Shown piece after piece: positions 18,245 through 27,524 of a DNA stretch of 64,000 nt. Numbering within the stretch: position 1 is the first letter of the stretch; the number at the start of each line of letters is the position of its first letter. Made by a program: the position numbers and the translations under genes. This DNA comes from an uncultured Clostridiaceae bacterium (GTDB lineage: Bacteria; Bacillota; Clostridia; TANB77; CAG-508). Below the pieces are notes generated by a model. That model was not told the DNA's origin. It searched no databases and was given only the letters and a program-made list of their open reading frames with translations. The stretch lies in the NCBI GenBank assembly GCA_947642455.1, contig CANRSN010000009.1, forward strand, positions 1 through 64,000. Direction: 5' to 3'.

Positions 18245-20903
18245 TTACAAATTAGCTAATCTTTCTTTTGTAGAATTTAGCATATCTTCATATTTAGCTA
18301 ACTTTTCTTTTTCCTCATTTATTTTGGCTTCTGGAGCCTTATTTACAAAGCCTGGATTAGAAAGCATTTTGCTTGCACGTTCAACCTCTAATTCTAATTT
18401 TCTTATTTCTTGTTGAAGTCTTTCTCTTTCTTCAGCTAAATTAACTAAGTCTTGTAAAGGTATATATACTTCCATTTCTTTAGTTAATACAGACATTGCA
18501 TTTTTCATATTATCACTTATATTTTCTTTATTATCTTCTATAATAATTTCATTTGAGAAACCTAATTTACAAATAAGTTCTTGAGAATTGTTTAACATAT
18601 CTTTTAAATTTTTAGTTACAAATACTAATTTTGATTTTTTAGAAGGATGAACTTTATTATTTGTGCGAATATTTCTTATTCCTACTATTACTTCTTTTAA
18701 TTGTTCTATTTGTTGTTCTTCTACTTCAAAATTTAATTTTTCTTCAAATTTAGGCCAATTTGAAATCATTATACTTTCATCATTATTATATAATTTTGTA
18801 TATATCTCTTCTGTAACAAAAGGCATTACTGGATGTAATAATTTTAAAGAATCTTGTAATACTCTATTTAGAGTCCAATATGCTGCATTTTTAGTAGAAC
18901 AGTTTTCACTATATAAACGTGTTTTTACCATTTCTATATACCAGTCGCAAAATTCATTCCATATAAAATCGTAAACTTTTTGTAGTGCAACTCCTAAATC
19001 GTAGTTATCTAAATTTACTGTAACCTCTTTTATTAATTTATTTAATTTTGATAAAATCCATTTATCTTCATAGCATAAATCTACTGGAAGTTCGTTATTA
19101 TACATAAACTCTGCGTTTTGTATTGAAATATTAGAGCATACGAACTTAGAAGCATTCCATAATTTGTTTGCAAAGTTTGAAGCACTATCTAATTTTTCTG
19201 GCATATATCTAATATCATTTCCTGCTGTTGTTCCAAGTATTAATGAAAACCTTAAGCTATCTGTTCCATATTTATCTATTATTTCTATTGGGTCGATTCC
19301 ATTTCCTAGAGATTTTGACATTTTTCTTCCTTGTGAATCTCTTACAATTCCATGTATTAATACATCTTTAAAAGGTACTTCTCCTGTATGCTCTATACTA
19401 GAAAATATCATTCTTGCTACCCAGAAGAATATAATGTCATACCCTGTAACTAATGTACTTGTTGGGAAAAAATATTTGAAATCTTCTGTTTGTTCTGGCC
19501 AGCCAAGTGTTGAAAAAGGCCATAATGCAGAACTAAACCAAGTATCTAAAGTGTCTTCATCTTGATGTATATGGTCACTTCCACATTTTGTACATTTTTC
19601 TGGAGCTTCCTTTTGTACCATTAAATTGTCACAATCTTTGCAATAATATGCAGGTATTCTGTGACCCCACCACAATTGCCTAGAAATACACCAATCTTGT
19701 ATGTTTTCCATCCAATTGAAATATATTTTGTCAAATCTTTCAGGAATAAATTTTACATTTCCATTTTTTACAGCTTCAATTGCTGGCTTTGCTAATGGTT
19801 CCATTTTTACAAACCATTGCTCTGATATCTTTGGTTCAATTGTATGATGACATCTATAACATTTTCCTACATTATGATTATAATCTTCTATTTTTACTAA
19901 TGCACCTATTTCTTCTAATTTTTCTACTATTTTTTGTCTTGCTTCATAAATGTCCATACCTTCATATTCTGGTACTAATTTGCCCATTTTCCAATCTTTA
20001 TTGAAAACTTCTATTATTTCAAGATTATGTTTTAAAGCTGCTTGGTAATCATTAGGGTCATGCGATGGCGTAAGCTTTACCGCTCCTGTTCCGGAATTCT
20101 CTTTCTACAAAGCTGTCTGCAATAATAGGAATTTCTTTATTCATTATTGGTAATATTACAGTTTTTCCGATCAAGTCTTTATATCTTTCATCTTCTGGAT
20201 GTACTGCAACACCAGTGTCACCTAGCATTGTTTCTGGTCTAGTTGTTGCTACAATTATATATTTATCTTCATCTTTTACTTTATATTTTATATTCCATAA
20301 ATGTGTTTTTTCTTCTTCATACTCAATTTCTGCATCTGAAATAGATGTATCACAATTAGGACACCAATTTACCATTCTTTTACCTTTATATATTAGACCT
20401 TTTTCATATAATTTTACAAATACATATTTTACTGCATTTGATAAACCTTCATCCATTGTAAACCTTTCACGCGACCAGTCACATGAGCTACCTAAACATT
20501 TTAATTGATTTACTATTGTTCCACCATATTCCTTTTTCCAGTCCCATGCTCTTTCTAAAAAACCCTCTCTACCTAAATCCTGTTTTGTAATTCCTGCTTC
20601 TTTTAATTTTGCAACTATTTTTGCTTCTGTTGCAATTGCTGCATGGTCTGTCCCTGGAATCCAAAGAGCATTAAAACCTGCCATTCTTTTATATCTAATT
20701 AGTATATCTTGTATTGTTTCATCTAATGCATGACCCATATGAAGTTTTCCTGTAATGTTTGGTGGCGGAATAACTATTGTATATGGTGTTTTTGTTTTAT
20801 CTTCTGATGGTTTAAAATACCCTTTCTCATTCCAATTTTTATATATTCTATCTTCAAAACTTTTTGGTTCATATTTTCCTTCTAATTGATGTTTATTTTC
20901 CAT
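18245..20903 (-). CDS. valS: Valyl-tRNA synthetase, frameshifted in this sequence
   Basis: Class I aminoacyl-tRNA synthetase charging tRNA-Val. N-terminal part: [16 protein letters not shown] (HIGH-type HMGH), ending at an apparent stop at 20058. C-terminal part from 19987: [14 protein letters not shown] (KMSKS), the anticodon-binding domain and a terminal coiled coil ([19 protein letters not shown]). The two halves join as [17 protein letters not shown] once one C is removed at 20091-20094. The restored length is about 885 residues, normal for ValRS. The gene is essential in bacteria and normally single copy, so the break is more likely a sequence error than a real loss. No T-box leader is present; a 67-codon gene lies just upstream. 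Confidence 0.93.
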
Positions 20904-20960
20904 TTAATTTCCCTCTTTCTTTAAAAATATAACTTTTTATTCATTTTTAAATTATACTTT

Positions 20961-21164
20961 TTATTTAATATTTTGAAATAGTATTATTACTACGCCTATT
21001 ATTGATACAACAAAACCTGCAACTTTTAAAACTTTTGCACCTTCGTTTCTATCTCCAAAACTAAATCTATTTTTAGTAATTTTCCTTGCATCAAAAACAA
21101 ATACTACTCCAATAGCTACTAATATATACCCTATTAATTTTATTATTACTTCTAAATTTTCCAT
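20961..21164 (-). CDS. Small two-helix membrane protein
   Basis: 67 residues: a hydrophobic helix (about 7-24), a basic, charged loop (ARKITKNRFSFGDRNEGAK) and a second helix (about 46-63). It has a ribosome site AAAGGAATG and lies 57 bases upstream of valS, so the two may be co-transcribed. Similar small proteins occur in Clostridia, but no function is known to me. Confidence 0.65.
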   Translation of the reverse strand: MENLEVIIKLIGYILVAIGVVFVFDARKITKNRFSFGDRNEGAKVLKVAGFVVSIIGVVIILFQNIK

Positions 21165-21243
21165 TTTTTATACATTCCTTTCGTAAAATGTAGTCTAGTT
21201 GTTTCATTATAAATACTTCCATATACAAGTTTATATTATTTTG

Positions 21244-22119
21244 TTAACTTTCAAAAAATTCTACTGTAAATTTGCACTCATATTCTTGTTTTGGTGGAAG
21301 AAGTATAATATCTCCTTTTTGCCTAAATACTCCTGTTCCTTTCATTGTGTCTGCTGTAGTCTTCCATGGTTCTATACATATAAATGGTGCATTTGGTTTT
21401 GACCATATACCTAAATATGGAAAACCTGTAAAGTCTAATGTTAATAGTTTTTTTCCTGTATCTTTTTTTATAAGACTGACTCGTGTTGAAGTTAGGCCTT
21501 TCATTATTACTGCATCATTATTAAAAGTTGTTGGCGTTATTGTTATTCTTCTTTTATCATCCATTATATTTTTGGCATATTCTGTTCCAATTAGACCATC
21601 TACTAAGTATAAAAAATGAATTTTATTTTCTTCTTCTTCAAATTCTAAACAATAATTTTCTTTTTGTAATTCTTCTAAATCTATTTTGAATGCAGGATGA
21701 CCACCGATTCCAAATGGCATATCTACATTTCCCTCATTTATAACTTTATATATTGTAGTTAATTTGTTCTCATCTAATCTATATGTAACATATAAAGAAA
21801 ACTCATATGGAAATTTGTCTATCAATTTTTTGTCACTTTTAAGTACATATGAATGAAAGTTGTCTAATTTTGTAATTGGTTCAAATTCCATATCTCTGGC
21901 AAACCCATGTTGTTGCATTTCATAGGTTTTTCCATTTATTATGGTTTGATTTTTTTTTGATTTTCCTACTGTAGGAAATAAAACTGGCCAATGCCTTTTC
22001 CAATATACTTTTCCGTTATTATCTGTACATTCTGCACCTTGATGTATTTTTTCTTCTCCATTTAACTTAAAACTTATAAGTTCTGCACCAAATTTTGAAG
22101 TTAGTATTTGTGTATACAT
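21244..22119 (-). CDS. Aldose 1-epimerase (LacX-like mutarotase) family protein
   Basis: 291 residues of the galactose mutarotase beta-sandwich fold. Landmarks are KRHWPVLFPTVG, MQQHGFARDMEFE, GIGGHPAFKI and FICIEPW, which carry the histidine and glutamate residues expected in the active site of the LacX subfamily. The sugar substrate cannot be told from sequence. The start is set by AAGGAGAAGG upstream of MYTQILTS; an earlier in-frame ATG to 22185 has no ribosome site. No sugar operon surrounds it. Confidence 0.85.
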   Translation of the reverse strand: MYTQILTSKFGAELISFKLNGEEKIHQGAECTDNNGKVYWKRHWPVLFPTVGKSKKNQTIINGKTYEMQQHGFARDMEFEPITKLDNFHSYVLKSDKKLIDKFPYEFSLYVTYRLDENKLTTIYKVINEGNVDMPFGIGGHPAFKIDLEELQKENYCLEFEEEENKIHFLYLVDGLIGTEYAKNIMDDKRRITITPTTFNNDAVIMKGLTSTRVSLIKKDTGKKLLTLDFTGFPYLGIWSKPNAPFICIEPWKTTADTMKGTGVFRQKGDIILLPPKQEYECKFTVEFFES

Positions 22120-22214
22120 AAACACCTTCTCCTTTTTTTCGACTTTGCTATATATAATAATATTGTTTTTTTGTGCAACTGTCAAGTCTTTGACTCTTTA
22201 AGTTTCAATATTTT

Positions 22215-22274
22215 AATTTATTTGTTACAATTCACAAATTGTAAATTATATATTTTAGGTAATATAATATTTAT
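22215..22274. repeat. Family I repeat, half copy
   Basis: TTTGTTACAATTCACA and TATATTTTAGGTAATATAAT match the arm and inner end of the copy at 27172-27366, but the core and second arm are missing. It ends exactly at the stop codon of the next gene. Confidence 0.6.
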
Positions 22275-23024
22275 CTACCTTTCACTTCTATCTTTTTGCT
22301 CATTATATGCTTCTTTTTTCTTTTCAAATATTGTTTGTAATGTTTGAATATTTCTAACTTCTATATCATCTTTAGGAGTTCTATTTTCTGCTCTTTTTAA
22401 TCTTACATCTATCCAAGTTTCTTGATATTTTTTTATATCTTCACTTTCCAATTTTTTTAGCTCTACTAGCACTTCATATATATATTGAGTCCAATTTTTG
22501 TAATGGTTCATTTTATATGTTTTTATATCTTCTAAATTCCACTTTTCATTATAAAATTCTTCTTGTTCTCTATTGAAATATATTCCTGCTGGGAAAACTG
22601 TTATCTTTCCATTTTGCCTTAGTTTCTCTATGTTTTCTTCAACCTTTATTTTAATTTGCTTCAACATTTCTTCTGTAATTTCCATATTATAATTTTCTTT
22701 ATTGTCTGGAAAAACTATAAACCTATAATATTGTTTATATAAAGAAGTCGCTTCTTGTATAAGTTTTTTCATATGTTCTGTTTTCATTTTTTCTTGAGCT
22801 ATCTGTTCTGCTTGTCTACATTTTGCATAATATTGTTCTTTTTCTTCTTTTGTAAAATTCTTTGTTGGAATTTCTTTATAATTTATATAATCTTTTTCAC
22901 TTATTGCAGATGGTTCTTTATGAATTTTTGATAATATATAAAATAATAAACCTTCTTCTAGTTCTTGCTTATTTATTATTCCATAATAAAAATATTGTTT
23001 TAATAAATTTTTATCAATATTCAT
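22275..23024 (-). CDS. Conserved-looking helical protein of unknown function
   Basis: 249 residues, charged and mostly helical with no membrane segment. Ribosome site AGGAGG. Stretches such as KNFTKEEKEQYYAKCRQAEQ and a Lys/Glu-rich C-terminus suggest coiled coil. A less charged centre (YRFIVFPDNKEN, KITVFPAGIYF) may be a small folded domain. No family recognised. It is next to recG with a 61-base gap and may be read from the same promoter. Confidence 0.6.
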   Translation of the reverse strand: MNIDKNLLKQYFYYGIINKQELEEGLLFYILSKIHKEPSAISEKDYINYKEIPTKNFTKEEKEQYYAKCRQAEQIAQEKMKTEHMKKLIQEATSLYKQYYRFIVFPDNKENYNMEITEEMLKQIKIKVEENIEKLRQNGKITVFPAGIYFNREQEEFYNEKWNLEDIKTYKMNHYKNWTQYIYEVLVELKKLESEDIKKYQETWIDVRLKRAENRTPKDDIEVRNIQTLQTIFEKKKEAYNEQKDRSER

Positions 23025-23085
23025 TTTGGCCTCCTTCTATACAATTGATTTATAATTTCACTTAAAGCTTATTATACATAAACTT

Positions 23086-25140
23086 TTATATTTCTATTCT
23101 ATTAGAAAACTTATCTTTTATCAATTCTTTTAATCTACTATTTTTCTCCAATTCTAGCTTAGAATCTTCATCTGCTATCTTAATCGCCAAACTTTGTACT
23201 TTTTTAAGCATTGGCATATCTTCAAATAAATTTGCTATTTTAAATTCTGGAAGTCCATGTTGTTTCGTACCAAAAAATTCTCCTGAACCTCTTAGCTCTA
23301 AGTCTTTTTCTGCAATTAAAAAACCATCATTAGTATCTTGCATTATTTTCATTCTTTGTCTTACCACATCGGTATTTCCATTATACTTCAATATACAATA
23401 TGACTGGTACTCTCCTCTTCCAACTCTACCTCTTAATTGATGTAATGCTGCAAGTCCAAACCTTTCTGCATTTTCTATTACCATAATACTTGCATTTGGA
23501 ACATTAACACCGACCTCAATTACAGTAGTTGAAATTAAAATGTCTATATCACCATTTTTAAATGTATTCATTATTTCTTCTTTTTCTTTTGGTCTCAACT
23601 TTCCGTGCATATACTCAACCCTATATTCTGGAAATACCTTTGTTTTATAATTAGCTGTAAGTTCTATAACAGCTTTTGCATCAATTTCTTCGGTTTCTTC
23701 TACTAAAGGACATACAATATATACTTGTCTTCCCTCATTTACTTGTTTTCTAATAAAATTATTAACTCTTTCTTCCATACTTTTTCTAACTGCATATGTT
23801 TCTATCTTTTTCCTATTTGGAGGTAATTCGTCAATTATTGATATGTCTAGATCTCCATATAGTATAAGAGCTAAAGTTCTAGGTATTGGGGTTGCTGTCA
23901 TAACTAATACATCTGGGTTATTGCCTTTATCTGCTATAACACCTCTTTGTCTTACTCCAAAACGATGTTGCTCATCTGTTACAACAAAACCTAAATTTTT
24001 AAATATTACATTTTCCTCTAAAAGAGCATGTGTTCCTATTAAAATGTCTATTTCTCCATTTTTTAGTCTTTCTAAAAGTTCCTCTTTTTTCTTTTTGCTA
24101 ACACTACCTATTAATAATTCACATCTTATTCCATACTTTCCTAATATGCCTTCAAAACTTTCTAAATGTTGGCTTGCAAGTATTGCTGTTGGTGCCATTA
24201 TTGCAACTTGATACCCACATTTAACAGCCTTATATGCAGCTATAATTGAAACAATTGTCTTTCCAGAGCCAACATCTCCTTGAAGAAGCCTATTCATTGC
24301 CTTATTACTTTCCATATCTGAGTCGATTTCTTCTAAGACATTTAATTGTGCTTTTGTTAGTTTAAATGGTAAATTATCTATAACATCTGACATTTTTATA
24401 TTTTTATCAAACTGTATCCCATCTTGTTTTGCATACCTTGTTTTAAGTTGCAATAATGCTAATTGCATTGTTAATAATTCTTCAAAAACTAACCTTTTCC
24501 TAGCATTTTCAAAACTTGTAAAATCTTTTGGAAAATGTATTTGATTAATAGCATTATTTATGTCTAGTAAATTGTATTCCTTTAATATATATTCTGGAAT
24601 TGTTTCTTGCAATTTAGCTTCATCTTCATTTACTATTTTTAATCCATTTTCTACAATTTGTCTAATCATATTTTGAGAAAGATTATATGTTGTAGGATAT
24701 ATTGGTACGATTTTTCCTGTGTTTTTTGAAACTTCAGCTTCTTCAAAAACAGGAGAATTCATTTCAGTAGTTCCATACCTTTTTGAAACTTTTCCAAAAA
24801 ATTTATATTTCTTTCCCATTATAAACTTGTTTTTTAAATAGCTTTGATTAAACCATGTCATTACACATGTACCTGTATCATCTCTAACAATTAATTTGTA
24901 TATTGTCATATTTTTTCTTACTTTATTTTCATTAATTTTTGATACAACTATTGCTTCAATTAAAGAGTCTTCTCCATTAATTAGTTCTGCTATTTTTAAT
25001 GCTTTTCCTCTATCTTCATATCCTCTTGGATAATATGTAATTAAATCTTTAAGAGTATTTATTCCTAATTTATTTAAAAGCATTGCCCTATTTGGTCCTA
25101 CACCTTTTATATACTGAATTTCTTTTTCAAAATTTACCAT
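23086..25140 (-). CDS. recG: ATP-dependent DNA helicase RecG
   Basis: 684 residues. An N-terminal wedge/OB domain begins with the helix-hairpin-helix-like IKGVGPNRAMLLNKLGI. The superfamily 2 helicase core carries GDVGSGKT (Walker A), DEQHRFGVRQR (DEXH box), ATPIPRTLAL and QLRGRVGRG. The C-terminal RecG signature region includes ELRGSGEFFGTKQHG. It reverses stalled forks and migrates branched DNA. The length is normal. Confidence 0.97.
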   Translation of the reverse strand: MVNFEKEIQYIKGVGPNRAMLLNKLGINTLKDLITYYPRGYEDRGKALKIAELINGEDSLIEAIVVSKINENKVRKNMTIYKLIVRDDTGTCVMTWFNQSYLKNKFIMGKKYKFFGKVSKRYGTTEMNSPVFEEAEVSKNTGKIVPIYPTTYNLSQNMIRQIVENGLKIVNEDEAKLQETIPEYILKEYNLLDINNAINQIHFPKDFTSFENARKRLVFEELLTMQLALLQLKTRYAKQDGIQFDKNIKMSDVIDNLPFKLTKAQLNVLEEIDSDMESNKAMNRLLQGDVGSGKTIVSIIAAYKAVKCGYQVAIMAPTAILASQHLESFEGILGKYGIRCELLIGSVSKKKKEELLERLKNGEIDILIGTHALLEENVIFKNLGFVVTDEQHRFGVRQRGVIADKGNNPDVLVMTATPIPRTLALILYGDLDISIIDELPPNRKKIETYAVRKSMEERVNNFIRKQVNEGRQVYIVCPLVEETEEIDAKAVIELTANYKTKVFPEYRVEYMHGKLRPKEKEEIMNTFKNGDIDILISTTVIEVGVNVPNASIMVIENAERFGLAALHQLRGRVGRGEYQSYCILKYNGNTDVVRQRMKIMQDTNDGFLIAEKDLELRGSGEFFGTKQHGLPEFKIANLFEDMPMLKKVQSLAIKIADEDSKLELEKNSRLKELIKDKFSNRIEI

Positions 25141-25245
25141 AACTTTAAATTATCCTTTCTAACTATTTTATATCATATATATAAAAAAAAATCTAGTATA
25201 TAATTTACAGCTCTATTCGGCGAAGCTTTCCTAATAAGAAAAAAG

Positions 25246-25294
25246 TATCAAAACTTTGGAAAATAACATCGTTTTATTCTCTCAAGTTTTGATA
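25246..25294 (-). terminator. Terminator of the variable-protein transcript
   Basis: Minus strand TATCAAAACTT and AAGTTTTGATA form an 11-bp stem followed by CTTTTTTCTT. It lies about 180 bases beyond the stop codon at 25475, so the transcript has an unusually long 3' untranslated part. Confidence 0.65.
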
Positions 25295-25385
25295 AACTTA
25301 CACATATTATACAATTTACATTTTATTATACAATTCAAAATTTTAATTTTTGAATTTACACAGTTATCTTGACAAGCTCTTTACA

Positions 25386-25470
25386 CAGTTATATTTTAAC
25401 ACTCACACAGACACTCGATACACCATCCCAGTTAGATTTTAACACTCCTTGACACTCGCTACCAGCTCTC
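25386..25470. repeat. Tandem 43-bp repeat directly after the variable region
   Basis: Two units start with CAGTTATATTTTAACACTC (25386) and CAGTTAGATTTTAACACTC (25429). Each continues to a GACACTCG-TAC block. Traces of a third unit (ACACAGTTAT) lie to the left. This stretch keeps the higher GC of the gene end. Confidence 0.65.
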
Positions 25471-25474
25471 AGGG

Positions 25475-26806
25475 CTACCTTATATAAAGTGTGGCACGAC
25501 AGCCATAGTAGCTGTAGTTGCCGGTCGGAAAGTTGCTACGAGAACTAGCTGGGTAGTCGGCACTATAGCTGACGTAATTGCCACCACGATACCTCCTGTA
25601 GCTGGTGGAGTAAGCCTCCATTCCCCAGTCCCAGACGTTCCCAGCTAAATCATAGATATTATTCGCTTTCGTCTGCTCACTTGCTCCTGCTGGGATTCTT
25701 GTACTTCCACTTGCTGTTGCTACACTTCCACTACTTGTTACATACTCTACTGCATTATTACTATAATTTCCCCACTCTACTGAATCTTTACACACCTGCT
25801 CTTTTGTCTTATTTCCACTCTCTATTAACCACATTAGTACTCTATCTTGCTCACATCCCCATATCATTCCTGTTTCTACATTTCTATTTGTTCCTGCTAA
25901 TTCCTTACATTTTTTATACATTGTATACCATGTTTGGCTTGCTATATTTGTTTCTCCTTTTACTATTTTCACTGTTCCATTTAGTCCTCCTGTTTCATAC
26001 CTTCCTATATAATACCCTCCATATTTTTCTATACTCTTTATTGCTCTTGCAAATTCTCTGTTCATTTCCATATTAAACTCATTCATTGTCTTTACTCCTA
26101 ACCCTAATGTCTTTAGTATCGAATCTTTGTCTCTTTCTTTTAATATATCTGGCTCTCTATCTCTTGTTGTGCTTGTTATCTTCATCACTCCATTGCTTTC
26201 ACTCCAATTGTCTGGGCTTGTTCCTGTTATTTCATCTCCTCCTGTTGTACTAAAACTATACAGCTTTCCCCATTTCTTTCCTTTGCTATCTGTTCCATAT
26301 ATTTTACTTGCATCTGGTACTGGCACCCATACATATTGGTTTCTCGTTTTTCTCGCCTCTTCTACATTTGCTTCTGTTACTTCCTCTTCTCCTTCATATA
26401 TTACATAACCTGTGTTTATTCTATTTTCTTCATTTTCTCCGCCTACACTACTTCCCACATACCCATTTGGCACTGGTACTTTTTTTCCTTCTGCATCTGT
26501 TTCCACATGCATATATTCATTATTCTCTAACACTATTTCTCTTTCTTCTGCTTTTATTTTTTCTCCTTGCTCTGTTTTATTACTCTCTTCTTTTTTATTT
26601 TCTTCTTTACTATTTAGGGTAACTTTCTCACTTTGTGGCTCTTTTAATCCTGCATTTTTGTTTCTAGCTTCATTTAGAGCTATTACTAATACTACTATTG
26701 CAAATATTATTATTAGTACTGTTACTCCTATTGCTACGTTCATTTCTATACTTCCTTTATTGCTCTTTCTTCTTCTCTTTTTTATGCTAATTTCTTTATT
26801 TTTCAT
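25475..26806 (-). CDS. FGE-sulfatase/C-type-lectin-fold surface protein, probable DGR target
   Basis: 443 residues. A basic N-terminus precedes one membrane helix (about 24-44), then a Lys/Glu-rich linker (about 50-95). The ectodomain runs from YVWVPVPDAS through GGYYIGRYETGG and ends in a formylglycine-generating-enzyme/C-type lectin fold: IYDLAGNVWDWGMEAY, RRYRGGNY, then YGCRATLYIR at the terminus. The last 45 residues are rich in Tyr, Ser, Asn, Gly and Asp encoded by NNC codons, and local GC is much higher than in the rest of the gene. This is how variable regions of diversity-generating retroelements look. The fold would display variable side chains outside the cell. FGE enzymatic activity is not expected. 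No reverse transcriptase or template repeat is present in the window. Confidence 0.82.
   Translation of the reverse strand: MKNKEISIKKRRRKSNKGSIEMNVAIGVTVLIIIFAIVVLVIALNEARNKNAGLKEPQSEKVTLNSKEENKKEESNKTEQGEKIKAEEREIVLENNEYMHVETDAEGKKVPVPNGYVGSSVGGENEENRINTGYVIYEGEEEVTEANVEEARKTRNQYVWVPVPDASKIYGTDSKGKKWGKLYSFSTTGGDEITGTSPDNWSESNGVMKITSTTRDREPDILKERDKDSILKTLGLGVKTMNEFNMEMNREFARAIKSIEKYGGYYIGRYETGGLNGTVKIVKGETNIASQTWYTMYKKCKELAGTNRNVETGMIWGCEQDRVLMWLIESGNKTKEQVCKDSVEWGNYSNNAVEYVTSSGSVATASGSTRIPAGASEQTKANNIYDLAGNVWDWGMEAYSTSYRRYRGGNYVSYSADYPASSRSNFPTGNYSYYGCRATLYIR
25485..25620 (-). other. Candidate DGR variable region (VR)
   Basis: The coding strand contains a series of TAC, AGC, AAC, GAC, GCC, GTC and GGC codons of the kind produced by adenine mutagenesis of AAC template codons, ending in a constant segment that encodes CRATLYIR. 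GC content rises abruptly relative to the upstream gene. Confidence 0.55.
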
Positions 26807-27171
26807 AGTTTCCTCCTTGGTTTAATTACAATTATGCTTATGTACTGTAATAAATATTTATAACTGTAATTTATTTTATTAAAGTCTATTATTTATATTA
26901 TTAACAGCTTTTTTCTTAATATACACTCTTTTTTATAACTATTTGTTTTAAATGTTTGTGTTTATATTAAAGCATTTTGTTATATTTTTGTCAATGTTAT
27001 TTTTTGTCATTTTTCGTATTAGGTTACCTATATATCCTAGATCTTAAACATTTTTTACCTATTTAAAAAGTGTTTAAGATCCATGTCAAATTTCTATGTA
27101 TTTTTGCACAAAAAACTTGGTAGGGGAAACTACCCAAAACAGATTAACTTTTACAGAGTGAACAATAACAT
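26807..27171. other. Intergenic region with one hairpin
   Basis: Very AT-rich, with no gene seen. A hairpin at 27040-27081 pairs GATCTTAAACA with TGTTTAAGATC, with A/T-rich loop sequence. The left part should hold the promoter of the variable-protein gene. Confidence 0.45.
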
Positions 27172-27366
27172 CAATTGTTACTATTCACAGCTCAATTTCT
27201 ATTTAAGCAATATAATATTTATTTTAACAAAGCTTTGCGTAGGGAAGCTCCCAGAGTGGACATGACCCAGAGCGATTGGCGAAGCCAGTAAAAAGCTTTG
27301 TTAAAATAAATATTATATTGCCTAAAATATATAATTTTATAAACTGTGAATTGTAACAAATTGTAC
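27172..27366. repeat. Family I MITE-like palindromic repeat, full copy
   Basis: Outer arms CAATTGTTACTATTCACAG and CTGTGAATTGTAACAAATTG flank the inner palindrome 27206-27323. The core reads AGGGAAGCTCCC, ACATGACCCAGAGC and GATTGGCGAAGCCAGT. It lies upstream of asd. Confidence 0.85.
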
Positions 27367-27524
27367 TTTTTTTCTGCTTTAGTATTCCCTTTTTTGCACT
27401 TTTATCATATAATACATGTAACTGATGTAAAATATAATTATATTTTATATGTCTATTATTACTAATCAAATGAGGTACTCAAATAATACAATCAATTTCG
27501 TACCTTATGGAAGGATGGTATAAA

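Noticed and set aside
18245..20903. Reading valS as two separate genes
   Set aside because: The halves join in the middle of a conserved motif after removal of one base, and each lacks a part needed by the enzyme.
20904..21243. T-box leader for valS
   Set aside because: A small gene lies 57 bases upstream and no T-box sequence was seen in either gap.
25681..26825. Plus-strand ORFs opposite the variable protein
   Set aside because: Hydrophobic low-complexity translations with no ribosome site; the minus-strand protein has a membrane helix and a recognised fold.
25141..27524. Reverse transcriptase or template repeat for the DGR-like gene
   Set aside because: Neither an RT frame nor a second copy of the variable region was seen here or elsewhere in the window.
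27367..27524. Lysine riboswitch or T-box ahead of asd
   Set aside because: The leader is short and lacks the conserved elements; most of the gap is a family I repeat.
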